NCBI GenBank assembly: GCA_964446115.1
Contig: CAYUNE010000027.1
Coordinates: forward strand, 142,009-206,008
Length of the DNA stretch: 64,000 bases
Direction of reading: 5' to 3'
Source: CAYUNE01 sp964446115
GTDB taxonomy: Bacteria; Desulfobacterota; Desulfobulbia; Desulfobulbales; Desulfobulbaceae
The notes beneath the pieces are model-generated. The model saw only the letters and a program-made list of their open reading frames with translations. It did not search any database and was not told the DNA's origin. The number at the start of each line of letters is the position of its first letter. Position 1 is the stretch's first letter. Positions 49,520-60,122 of the stretch are shown here, in pieces. The position numbers were made by a program, and so were the translations under genes.

Positions 49520-50457
49520 CTCTCCCTCCTGCTTTCGATTTCAGGCAGTTCCGCCGGGGCAAAGATGATATTTTCCTGACGGCCGAACATCTCCCGGACC
49601 GAGGTTACTCCATACTCCTTGAGTCGCTCCACCACACCATGGACCAACGAATCCGGAGCCGAGGCCCCGGCAGTGAGACCGATTTTGGTCACGCCTTCGA
49701 GCAGGGCCGGATCGATCTCGCCGGCATCGTCGATGAGATGGGAGGAGACTCCGTGTTGCTCGCCGGTTTCGCGCAACCGGTTGGAATTGGAACTGTTTTT
49801 TGAACCCACCACAAAGAGGAGATCCACTTCTTCGGCCAGCCGGCGCACGGCGTTTTGCCGGTTCTGGGTAGCGTAGCAGATATCGGTTCGCTGGGGTCCC
49901 TCGATGTTGGGGAAGCGATTTTTGAGGGCGGTGACGATATCCTCGCTGTCGTGCATGCTGAGGGTGGTCTGGGAGACGTAGGCCAGGTGGTCGGGCCTGT
50001 CGATGGCAAGTCTTTCCACGTCGGCGGGTGTCGATACCACCTGGACTGCGGCATCGGTACGACCCTGGGTGCCCTCCACCTCCGGATGACCGGCATGGCC
50101 GATCATGATCAGTTCGTAACCCGCATCGCTCAACCGCCCCACCCGGCGGTGCACCTTGGAGACCAGCGGACAGGTGGCGTCAACGGTGATCAACCCGTAT
50201 TCCGCGGCCTGCCGTTCCACCTCCCGGGAAACACCATGGGCGCTGAACAGGGTGATGGCGCCCCGGGGAATGTCCTCGAGGTCCTTGACGAATACCGTAC
50301 CGACATTCTTCAGGCTCTCCAGCACATGACGGTTGTGGACGATTTCATGGAGAACGTAGATGGGCGGGCCATATTTTTTTAAGGCCCGGTAGACGGTTTC
50401 GATGGCGCGGATAACTCCGGCGCAAAAACCGCGGGGACTGGCGAGAATGAGTTCCAT
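49516..50457 (-). CDS. ispH: 4-hydroxy-3-methylbut-2-enyl diphosphate reductase
   Basis: IspH makes isopentenyl and dimethylallyl diphosphate in the last step of the MEP pathway, using a [4Fe-4S] cluster. The 313-residue protein has cluster Cys residues in SPRGFCAGVIRAIE, VDATCPLVSKVHR and TDICYATQNRQ. It also has the conserved ALYVLHEIVHN-like stretch (here PIYVLHEIVHN), FSAHGVS and GSKNSSNSNRL. The start ATG at 50457 is the family N-terminus. Its end overlaps the FabF-like start by four bases, an unusual neighbour for an isoprenoid gene. It links isoprenoid and fatty-acid genes in one transcript. Confidence 0.97.
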   Translation of the reverse strand: MELILASPRGFCAGVIRAIETVYRALKKYGPPIYVLHEIVHNRHVLESLKNVGTVFVKDLEDIPRGAITLFSAHGVSREVERQAAEYGLITVDATCPLVSKVHRRVGRLSDAGYELIMIGHAGHPEVEGTQGRTDAAVQVVSTPADVERLAIDRPDHLAYVSQTTLSMHDSEDIVTALKNRFPNIEGPQRTDICYATQNRQNAVRRLAEEVDLLFVVGSKNSSNSNRLRETGEQHGVSSHLIDDAGEIDPALLEGVTKIGLTAGASAPDSLVHGVVERLKEYGVTSVREMFGRQENIIFAPAELPEIESRRER

Positions 50458-50518
50458 GTCTGCTCTTTTTTTCTTTTGACTCGGTTACCTGTTCCTGACG
50501 CGCCCGTCGCTGCGACCG

Positions 50519-51055
50519 TCAGGCCAGCGGATAGCTTGACTCGATTAGGTGTCTGGCGCCCTTGGGACTGAGAATGGAGGAGTAGAGGTGGAAGTCCTCC
50601 ACCATAAACTCCCGCGAACGGAACATGCTGTTGGCGGCAAGAAAGGCGGCGAGTTTTGCCGGCGAACAGTTTCGCAAACGGGCCAGGGTGATGTGGGGGA
50701 TGAATTTACGTTGCGGACCCCTCAGGCCCACGCGACGCAGGGTTGAGCCAATTTTTTTATGCAATAGCTTGAGATTTTTATTTTTTTCAACGCCCACCCA
50801 GAGAATGCGGGGTTTGCCTCCGGGTGGAAAATGGCCCATGCCCTGCAATCGCATGGAAAAGGATGGCGCAGTGACCGTGCGCAGCTCATCGGTGATGTGA
50901 CGGGCGAGCAGCCCATCGGTATCGCCGATGAAACCGAGGGTGAGGTGAAGCTGCATGGGGTCGGCCCAGCGGGCGCCGGCCAGGCCGCAGCAGAGCCGGG
51001 ATATCTCTTCCCCGACGTCACCGGGGAGATTCAGGGCAACAAAGAGGCGGGGCAT
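50519..51055 (-). CDS. thpR: RNA 2',3'-cyclic phosphodiesterase (2'-5' ligase-like)
   Basis: ThpR-type enzymes open 2',3'-cyclic phosphates or act on 2'-5' RNA bonds. The 178-residue protein has the two HxTx motifs, HLTLGFIGDTD and HITLARLRN, and starts with the typical MPRLFVALNLP. The C-terminus reads EFMVEDFHLYSSILSPKG, also family-like. It begins three bases after the nadC stop and ends 61 bases before ispH, so it is part of the same minus-strand run. Its link to lipid or cofactor synthesis is unclear. Length is normal for the family. Confidence 0.92.
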   Translation of the reverse strand: MPRLFVALNLPGDVGEEISRLCCGLAGARWADPMQLHLTLGFIGDTDGLLARHITDELRTVTAPSFSMRLQGMGHFPPGGKPRILWVGVEKNKNLKLLHKKIGSTLRRVGLRGPQRKFIPHITLARLRNCSPAKLAAFLAANSMFRSREFMVEDFHLYSSILSPKGARHLIESSYPLA

Positions 51056-51058
51056 GGT

Positions 51059-51892
51059 CTAATCCATCTCCATGGAAATATCGCAGGCAGGTGCCGAATG
51101 GGTGAGGCGGCCCACCGAGATGATATCAACACCGGTGGCGGCGATTTCCCGGACCGTTTCCAGGGTGACGCCGCCGGAGGCCTCCACCTGGGCCCGACCG
51201 GCGATGAGGCGAACCGCTTCGGTCATCTGTCCCGTATCCATGTTGTCGAGCATGATGATTTCCACCCCGCAATCCAGGCATTCCCTGATCTGGTCGAAAT
51301 TTTCAGTCTCCACTTCGACCTTGATGGTATGGGGGGCACGGCTGCGAACCAGGGCCACGGCCTTGCTGATGGAGCCGCAGGCGGCAATATGGTTGTCCTT
51401 GATGAGAATGCCGTCAGCCAGGTGGAAACGGTGGTTGAAACCGCCGCCCACCCGCACCGCGTATTTTTCGAGAAGTCGCAGCCCGGGAGTTGTCTTGCGG
51501 GTGTCGGTGATGCGGACCGGCAGTCCCTTCACCGCGTTTACATACTGCGAGGTCAGGGTGGCGATACCGCAGAGGCGCTGCACCAGGTTAAGGGCCGTTC
51601 GTTCCCCGCGCAGCAGGCCGGTCACCGGGCCGCTGATGCTTAAAAGACAGGCGCCTTCATCCACATTGTCGCCGTCATCGGCAGCGCCCAGCAGCTCGAT
51701 GGAGGGATCGAGAATCCGGAACACCCGCAGCGCCACCTGTTTCATCCCGGCGGAGATCATGGGGTGGCGGGCCAGGAAGCGGGCCCGCGAGTGTTGGTTA
51801 CCGGAAAAGATACCTTCGGTGGTGATATCGCCGTGACCGATATCCTCGGCCAGGAAACGATGCAGCAGTCTGTCCAGGGCAAAGGCGTCCAT
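51059..51892 (-). CDS. nadC: Nicotinate-nucleotide pyrophosphorylase (carboxylating)
   Basis: NadC converts quinolinate and PRPP to nicotinate mononucleotide in de novo NAD synthesis. The 277-residue protein starts MDAFALDRLLHRF, then EDIGHGDITTE. It continues with ERTALNLVQRLCGIATLT, ITDTRKTTPGLRLLEKYAV, GGGFNHRFHLADGILIKDNH and EVETENFDQIRE, and ends with ASGGVTLETV and the ISVGRLTHSAP motif. These are the family hallmarks. The longer frame to 52000 was rejected because ATG 51892 matches the family start. It lies 67 bases after the aminotransferase and three bases before thpR. nadA and nadB are not in the window. Confidence 0.97.
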   Translation of the reverse strand: MDAFALDRLLHRFLAEDIGHGDITTEGIFSGNQHSRARFLARHPMISAGMKQVALRVFRILDPSIELLGAADDGDNVDEGACLLSISGPVTGLLRGERTALNLVQRLCGIATLTSQYVNAVKGLPVRITDTRKTTPGLRLLEKYAVRVGGGFNHRFHLADGILIKDNHIAACGSISKAVALVRSRAPHTIKVEVETENFDQIRECLDCGVEIIMLDNMDTGQMTEAVRLIAGRAQVEASGGVTLETVREIAATGVDIISVGRLTHSAPACDISMEMD

Positions 51893-51959
51893 GGGATTCA
51901 CCCGGTATGACTCGATGTTGTGGGATGGAAGGAACAGGGCGGTACGGTGTCCATTTTTT

Positions 51960-53270
51960 TTAGCCGTCGGACTCCAGGTAGAGTTTGATGTTTTCGGCAA
52001 TGGTGTGGAAAATGGTGGTGAACTCCTGTTCGTCCCGTTCCAGCAGGGTTATGCGAAAGCCCTGCAGTTCAGTGGCAAAGGAGGAGAGCGGCACCACGCA
52101 CACTCCGGTGGAAGCCAGCAGGTAGTAGACGAAACGCTTGTCCGGTTCCACATCCGGGCCGTCCACGAGCTCCCTGACGGTTTTCAGTACGTCACCGTTG
52201 CCCACCGGCAGGCTTTGCCGGTTGTTGAGCAGTCCTTCCTGGAAAACCACGCTCATGTAAAAGGCGCCGTTACTGCGGTTGACCTGGATCCCTTTGACAT
52301 CTTTGAGGATATCATAGGCAATATTGGAAAACTTTTCGTAGCGGTCGATGCGTTCCTGCAGGTAGGTTTCATATTCGGGATGGGTGAGGACCTTGGGAAC
52401 CACCAGTTGCGGCAGCGTGGTGGAACAGACCTCGAGCATCTTGGCATTGAGGATGGAAGAGATATACTTCTCGAACATGGGATCGGTATGGTGGTTATAG
52501 ACCTCTATCCAGCCGCATCGTCCGCCCGGCCAGGGCATTTCTTTGGAGACTCCCCGCATGCAGATGGCGGGAACATTGCCGATCACCGTGCAAAGGGGCA
52601 CGGTTTTGGTGCCGTTGTAGGTCATGTTCTGGTACACCTCGTCGCAGATGATGAAGAGGTCGTTTTTTTCGGCAAGATCGACGATGCCCCGCAGAATCTC
52701 CTCGGGGTAGACCGCGCCGGTGGGGTTGTCCGGGTTGATGATGAGAATTCCCGCCACCGCCGGGTTATAGGTGATATGTTTTTCGATATCGTCCAGGTCC
52801 GGATACCAGTGGTTGTTGGGGTCGAGGATATAGGTGACCGGCCGGTCGCCGGCGTGGGCGGCCTCCGCCGAGGAATGGGTGGTGTAGCTGGGCGAGGGAA
52901 CGATCACCCGGGCCGTGCGTTTGAGGAAACCGAAAATCTTTGAGATGGCGTCCCCCAGGCCGTTGAAAAAGATAATATCCTCGGCATCGATGCGGGTGCC
53001 GCCCTTGCTGTTGGTGTTGGCGGCGATGAATTCCCGGGTTTCCAGAACCCCCTTGGTGGGGCTGTAACCGTAGGAGGCGTCATCCATGGCCGCCTGGGCG
53101 ACGATTTCCTTCATCCAGCGGGGGATCTTTTCGCCCTTGGCAACCGGATCGCCGATATTCTCCCAGTTGACCTTGACTCCCAGGTTTTGCAGTTTGTTTC
53201 CCACATTGACGATGTTGCGAATCTCGTAGGTGAGTTCGCCGGCGCCGATATGGACGATATCTGTTCGCAT
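51960..53270 (-). CDS. Class I/II PLP-dependent aminotransferase
   Basis: The 436-residue protein is a fold-type I aminotransferase. It has IIFFNGLGDAISKIFGFL, ILIINPDNPTGAVYP, ICDEVYQNM and the lysine motif RGVSKEMPWPGGRCGW, in which the Lys forms the Schiff base. The C-terminal Arg region is FRITLLERD. It probably transfers an amino group between an amino acid such as alanine or aspartate and a 2-oxo acid; the substrate cannot be fixed from motifs. The frame extends upstream to 53429, but ATG 53270 has AGGA eight bases upstream and leads into the domain. It heads the run aminotransferase-nadC-thpR-ispH and may be the first gene of the long operon. Confidence 0.88.
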   Translation of the reverse strand: MRTDIVHIGAGELTYEIRNIVNVGNKLQNLGVKVNWENIGDPVAKGEKIPRWMKEIVAQAAMDDASYGYSPTKGVLETREFIAANTNSKGGTRIDAEDIIFFNGLGDAISKIFGFLKRTARVIVPSPSYTTHSSAEAAHAGDRPVTYILDPNNHWYPDLDDIEKHITYNPAVAGILIINPDNPTGAVYPEEILRGIVDLAEKNDLFIICDEVYQNMTYNGTKTVPLCTVIGNVPAICMRGVSKEMPWPGGRCGWIEVYNHHTDPMFEKYISSILNAKMLEVCSTTLPQLVVPKVLTHPEYETYLQERIDRYEKFSNIAYDILKDVKGIQVNRSNGAFYMSVVFQEGLLNNRQSLPVGNGDVLKTVRELVDGPDVEPDKRFVYYLLASTGVCVVPLSSFATELQGFRITLLERDEQEFTTIFHTIAENIKLYLESDG

Positions 53271-55985
53271 TGTGTCGGTCCTATCAATTTTGGTCGTCAG
53301 TTCCTGTCTGCATATGTCTGCTGTTGCCGGTCTTTGCGGAGCGTCCGTGCAGCCGGCAGCAGGTCTGCGCTGTCCCCGGCCGGCAGAGGACGGCCGAAGA
53401 GGAAACCCTGCACCATGGAGCAGCCGCAATCGCGGCAGAAGTCCGCCTCCCCCGGGCGTTCCACCCCCTTGGCGGCCACCTCAAGGCCCAGATTGCGTCC
53501 CAGGCCGATCACCGCCCTGGTGATCATGGCGCTGTTTTCGTTCCCGGTGACATCCTTAATAAAAGAACGATCAATCTTCAACCGGTCTATGGGTAATTTA
53601 TTCAGAGAGGCCAGAGATGAGGAGCCGGCACCGAAATCATCCAGGGTGATTCTGATTCCCATTGCCCGCAATTCCTCCAGCTGCCGACGACACGGTTTCA
53701 GGTTACGCATGAGCGCCTCCTCGGTGATTTCATATTCGATAAAGGATGGCGGCAGCCGGTATTTTTTCAGGATTTTGGCGGTAAAGCGGGCAAAGTCGCT
53801 GTCCAGCAGCTGCCTGGCAGAGAGGTTGACGGCCGTGGGCACCGGGTGCAAATCTTCTTTTCGCCAGGACGCCAGGCGACGGACCACGGTTTCCACCACC
53901 CACTCGCCGATGGAAACCATGAGGCCGAGTTCTTCAGCCAGGGCGATGAAGTCGTAGGGCAGCATCATTCCCAGTTCAGGATGATGCCAGCGGAGCAGGG
54001 CCTCCATGGCGCGGAGCCGCCCGTCCAGCGGATCGAACATTCCCTGGTAATGGATGACGAAACGCTGGTCGCTGCGGGCCTTGCGAAGGGCCGTTTCCAG
54101 CCGGAGCAGGGTGTGGGCCCGGGAGTTCATGGCGGCTTCGTAGAAGCGGAAGCCGGCCCGCCCGTTGTCTTTGGCCTTGTACAGAGCGGTGTCGGCGCAT
54201 TTGAGCACCCCTTCCATGTCATCGGCGTCGTCCGGGAAAAAGGCGATGCCGATGCTGGTGGAGATGAAGAGTTCCCGGCCGCCGGCAACAACCGGCTGTT
54301 CCATGGCCGCGAGAATCTTGCGGCCCACGGTGGCGGCATCGGCGGCATTGGTGATGTCGTCGAGAATGATGACAAATTCATCGCCGCCCAGCCTGGCCAC
54401 GGTATCGCTTTTGCGCACCAGATGAAGCAGCCGCCGGGCCACCTCGACGAGGAGTTCGTCACCCACATCGTGTCCCAGGGTGTCGTTGATCTGTTTGAAA
54501 CGATCCAGGTCGAGAAACAGAACAGCCACCCGGGTTTTTTTGCGCCGGGCCTTGATCATCGCCTGTTTGAGCCGGTCTTGGAAGAGGAGCCGGTTGGGCA
54601 GGCCGGTGAGGGTGTCATGGTGGGCCAGCCGGAAATATCTCGACCTGCTCTTGCGCAGTTCCCTTTCGATGCGCAACCGGTCCTCGACGTTGCGGGCCAC
54701 CTCGATGATGCCCGTGGGTTCGCCGTCCTCTCCATAGAGAGGCGACACATCGAGCTCATAGGTATTGTTGATCTCCTTGCCGTGGAACTGAGGGTGGACC
54801 AGGGGATTGACCGGTCCCTTGCCGGCGCGGACTTTATCCACCGGACAGGAACAGCGCTCTTTGCAGAGGGGTTCCCGGGTGCCGTGGAATACCGTGTAAC
54901 ATTTTCCGCCCGGAGCCGTACGCGGGTCGACATCCATGATTTTACCGGCGGCGCTGTTGATGAGCAGGATGTTGTACTCCATGTCGATGACCATCACCGG
55001 ATCACCGGCCCCGTCGATGACCGATTGCAGGAAGACCCGTTCACGTCTGACGGTTTCATGCAGTTTCTCCCGGGCTGCGGCCAGCTCGGCGTCCTTGTGT
55101 TTTTCTTCGGTGATATCCTGATGGGTGCCGATCATCCGCAGGGGCAGACCGTTATCGGCCCTGTCCACCACCCGTCCCCGATCCTTGAACCAGCGCCAGC
55201 CGCCGTTTTTGTCCCGGATACGATATTCGACCTGATAGTCCTCGTTGCGGCCGGCCAGATGTTCCTGGAGCCGGGCAAGAACCAGGTCCCGGTCATCGGG
55301 GTGGATCAGGGTGCGCCAGCTCCGGGCGTTGTCCCCCGGATCCCCCTGGTCCAGCAGCTCCTGCTGGTAGTCGCTGGTGTACATCTCCCCGGTTTCCAGG
55401 TTCCAGTCCCAGAGTCCGGCGTCGGATGCCTGCAAAGCCAGTTTGAAACGGTTTTCGCTGGCCCTGAGCGCCTCCAGGTTGCGGTCGCGTTCGGCAATGC
55501 CGAACAGGCGTCCCAGGGTGGTGGCCACGGCCAGGGCGATCTTTTCAAGCAGGCCGCATTCCTCGCTGTTGAAGCGGAGATCATTGAGCGCTTCCAGGGC
55601 GAGAAAGCCGGAGACGGTATCTCCGCTCTTAAGGCCCACGGCGAGGGTGCGGCCGCCCTGGGGGGAGGCGCCGCAGACGGCGCAATCGCAATCCGGAAAG
55701 ACCATGCAGCGTCCCGCCTCCATGGCCGATTGTCCGCAGCGGGGCAAAGCGCCCTGCTGCAGCTTTTCCTTTAAGGGAGCCATTCTTCGGCCCAGCCCGG
55801 ATTCCGCGGTGATGGCGTAACTCATGCTCTCGTCGGTGAGAAAGAGCCAGGCGGCGCTAAAGAGGCCGTCGATGACCAGCCGGTCGCAGAGGCCCTGGAG
55901 CAGCCTGGTGAGCTCCTGCTCGGCAAGCAGAAAGGCGTAGATATCCATGGAAGCGGCGAGCAGCCGGCAAAGCGGTTCGTCGCCG

Positions 55986-57365
<1,380 letters not shown>

Positions 57366-57573
57366 AATGCAATGGGAAAATGTATATTAATAGTAGCATT
57401 AAAAGCAGGGAGGTTGAATCGATATTTTGTAAGCGCTCACGGGTACTGCATCTTCGCACGATCTTGTTGGAATGTACAGATGGGCAATAGCGGACTCTCA
57501 AGATCGGACAAATCCACGGCACCACCGCAATCCCGCCCCAGGACACCGGGGCCGGAGACGAATCACCTGATCC

Positions 57574-58881
57574 ATGCTCATTAAAATAGAAAAAATTGTA
57601 GCCGGCGGGTTCGGCCTGGGCCGTCTGCCCGGCGGTATGGTCGTTTTTGTCCGGCATGTGCTGCCCGGCGAGGAGGTCAGGGTCCGGGAGCGTCGCCGCC
57701 GCCGGGGATATATCGAAGCGGAGCTTGAACAGGTGGAGTCGCCCTCGCCGCACCGGGTTGAGCCTCGGTGTCCTCTCTACGGCCGCTGCGGCGGTTGTGA
57801 CCTGCAGCACGCCGCTTCCGGGATGCAGCAGCTCATCAAGGAGGATATCGTACGCGAGGCCATGCAGCGGGCCGGGGTGGAGGAGCCGGAGGGGGGCATC
57901 GACTCACTGATTCCTTCGCCCCGGGCCTTCCGTTATCGCCGTCGTCTGCGCCTGGTGGTGAGACGGCAGGGTGAACTCGGTTTTCGCCGCCACCGCTCCC
58001 GTGAAACCGTTGCCGTTGCCGCCTGTTTTCTGGCGGAAAGGGAACTTGACGCCGTGCTTGCCTCGACGGCGGAATACGGACTCCATCCCTGCCCGGCCAC
58101 CCGATACCGCGAGCTGGAACTGGTGCTGAACTCCGTTGACCGGCGGGTCCATCTTGTGCCGGTTGCCCGCAGCGGCCGGATATCCCGACGGCGGGGCCGA
58201 CGTCGGCGGCCCGTTTCTTTATCCGGAGGGGTGGAGTCCTTTGCGTGGCCAAGCGGAGGGGCTCGGGCTTTCTCCTGTGATCGATCCCGGGAAAATACGG
58301 TACTTTACCAGAAAATAACCCTGGAGGCACTCAAAAAAACCGTGGAAACCGCCTGGGGGCCGGCTTGTTTTTCCCAGGTCAATGAACGACAGAATGAACG
58401 CCTTGTGAACCTGGTGTGCAGCCTTGCCGGCGATATCAGCGGCAAAAATGTGATTGATCTCTACTGTGGCATGGGCAACTTTTCCGTTCCGCTGGCCCTG
58501 TTGGGCGGCCGGGTGACCGGAATCGAGGAAAACGGCGAAAGTGTCCGCTGGGCGGAGATCAATATGCGGCGGGCGGAAATCGGCAATGGCCGTATCCTGC
58601 AGATGGACGCGGCCGCTGGACTGGATGTTGCGGCCGCGCAAGGGGAGAAAACAGATCTGCTGCTGCTTGATCCGCCCCGCCGGGGTGCGGCCGAGATCAT
58701 GAAAAGAGTGCTCAGGATTCTGCCGGAGCGTATCATTTATATATCCTGCGATCCGGCAACCCTGATGAGGGATTTGCGACGGCTCACCCCGAAACCCTAT
58801 GGACTGCGGCGGCTGATCCCCCTGGATATGTTTCCGCAAACCCATCATATCGAATGCATCACTCTTCTTGAAAAAAATTGA
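57574..58881 (+). CDS. rlmD: RlmD/TrmA-family 23S rRNA (uracil-5-)-methyltransferase
   Basis: The 435-residue protein has a TRAM RNA-binding domain (about 1-55), an iron-sulfur cluster motif CPLYGRCGGCDLQHA, and the SAM-binding domain with VIDLYCGMGNFSVPLALLGG. The catalytic motif IIYISCDPATLMRDL contains the nucleophilic Cys, preceded by LLLDPPRRG. Enzymes of this class methylate uracil in 23S rRNA or tRNA; the exact base is not visible. A basic, Arg-rich insert (about 208-225: ISRRRGRRRRPVSLSGG) is unusual and may bind RNA. The start ATG has a weak Shine-Dalgarno. The stop codon overlaps the promoter-like element of the next gene. Confidence 0.9.
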   Translation: MLIKIEKIVAGGFGLGRLPGGMVVFVRHVLPGEEVRVRERRRRRGYIEAELEQVESPSPHRVEPRCPLYGRCGGCDLQHAASGMQQLIKEDIVREAMQRAGVEEPEGGIDSLIPSPRAFRYRRRLRLVVRRQGELGFRRHRSRETVAVAACFLAERELDAVLASTAEYGLHPCPATRYRELELVLNSVDRRVHLVPVARSGRISRRRGRRRRPVSLSGGVESFAWPSGGARAFSCDRSRENTVLYQKITLEALKKTVETAWGPACFSQVNERQNERLVNLVCSLAGDISGKNVIDLYCGMGNFSVPLALLGGRVTGIEENGESVRWAEINMRRAEIGNGRILQMDAAAGLDVAAAQGEKTDLLLLDPPRRGAAEIMKRVLRILPERIIYISCDPATLMRDLRRLTPKPYGLRRLIPLDMFPQTHHIECITLLEKN

Positions 58882-58908
58882 CAAGCTTTTCCCATCCGGT
58901 ACTATAAC
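58878..58908 (+). promoter_or_regulatory. Promoter-like element upstream of the MetE-like gene
   Basis: TTGACA (58878-58883) overlaps the rlmD stop codon, and TATAAC (58903-58908) follows after 19 bases, a slightly long spacing. It would start the transcript of the MetE-like gene and possibly of lysS and lol genes. Confidence 0.4.
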
Positions 58909-58934
58909 CGGCAATTTCAACGTGAGAGTTTATC

Positions 58935-60074
58935 ATGACCAGCGTTAACAATGAAAACAGGATACCGGCTTTCACGGCGGCCGGTCTGCCGGTGCTCATC
59001 GGCAGCGTACCGCTTGCCGATCACCGCCGGGCCCTGGAGTGGATAGTGGACGCCACTCCGGAAATCCCCCTCTGGCCCCAGCTGCCGATCAACCCTCTGG
59101 AGCGCATGTTGCCGCAGTTCTGCGAGGGGTTTCCCTGTCTTGTGGAGCCGGCCGCGGCCGATGAAGGTAAGCGGCTCTTTTTCGATGTCACCGCTCCGGA
59201 GTTTGAAAGTGAGCAACTGGCGTTTTTCGAGGATTACCTGCGGGTGAGCGAGGATTTTGCCGCCCTGGACAACTCCCGTTTTGCGGTTGGCCGCGATCGT
59301 GCCGGAGGTCTTTTTCTGTTCTGTGAACGACTGGCCGACCTGCCCGGCCTCATTGCGGTGAAGGGACAGATCACCGGCCCCTTCACCATGCTCACCGGCA
59401 TCACCGACCGGCGGGAACGGCTGGGCTATTATGACCCCGCCATCCGGGATATGGTGGTCAAGGGGTTGGCCATGAAGGCGGCCTGGCAGGTTCGGCTGCT
59501 GGCTGCCCACACCACAAAACCTGTTCTGCTCTTCATCGACGAACCGGCCCTGGCCGGGCTCGGGTCCTCGGCCTTTATCAGCGTCAGCCTCGACGACCTG
59601 CGCCGCGATCTCAGCGAAATCATCGAGGCGATCCATCGGGCCGGCGGCCTGGCGGGTATCCATGTGTGCGCCAATACCGACTGGGAGCTGCTCCTTGGCA
59701 TGGATCCGGATATCCTCAGTTTTGATGCCTACGGCTACTTTGATCGGTTGGCGCCGTTACGGAGCCAGGTGCACGCATATCTCGACCGGGGCGGAATCAT
59801 TGCCTGGGGCATTGTTCCCACCTCCAGGGAGGAGGAGATTATGGGGGAATCAGCCGCCTCCCTGGTCGACAGATGGGAAGAGCAGGCGGATACCCTCACC
59901 GACGACAGCCGTGACCGGAGCGCTCTGCTTGCCCAGACCCTCATCACCCCGAGCTGCGGCACCGGTTCCCTGACCCCTGATCTAGCCCGCCGCGTTCTGG
60001 AGCTGACCCGCGAGGTATCCATGCTGCTGCGGGAAAAATATCTGGAGAAAGGAGCAGCTTCTCCGGGGCTCTAG
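58935..60074 (+). CDS. Short MetE-like (core) methyltransferase
   Basis: This 379-residue protein is half the size of MetE and matches its C-terminal catalytic barrel. It has VKGQITGPFTML, FIDEPALAGLG, IHVCANTDW and TPSCGTGSL. His243, Cys245 and Cys341 match three MetE zinc ligands; the fourth, a Glu in MetE, may be Asp264 (LSFDAYGYF). Short core-MetE proteins in anaerobes are thought to make methionine from homocysteine with a methyl group from a corrinoid protein rather than folate. A similar role is likely but unproven here; other UROD/MetE-family methyltransferases are the alternative. It sits between rlmD and lysS in a run of plus-strand genes and probably has its own promoter at 58878-58908. 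Confidence 0.82.
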   Translation: MTSVNNENRIPAFTAAGLPVLIGSVPLADHRRALEWIVDATPEIPLWPQLPINPLERMLPQFCEGFPCLVEPAAADEGKRLFFDVTAPEFESEQLAFFEDYLRVSEDFAALDNSRFAVGRDRAGGLFLFCERLADLPGLIAVKGQITGPFTMLTGITDRRERLGYYDPAIRDMVVKGLAMKAAWQVRLLAAHTTKPVLLFIDEPALAGLGSSAFISVSLDDLRRDLSEIIEAIHRAGGLAGIHVCANTDWELLLGMDPDILSFDAYGYFDRLAPLRSQVHAYLDRGGIIAWGIVPTSREEEIMGESAASLVDRWEEQADTLTDDSRDRSALLAQTLITPSCGTGSLTPDLARRVLELTREVSMLLREKYLEKGAASPGL

Positions 60075-60122
60075 GCAGCTGTATCCAATTCATCCCTTTC
60101 CTCTGAACCTCATGCAATTCAT

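Noticed and set aside
53846..55774. Open frame of 642 codons opposite the GGDEF-EAL gene
   Set aside because: The domain motifs GGDEF, EAL and PAS lie in the minus-strand frame; the opposite translation has shadow composition.
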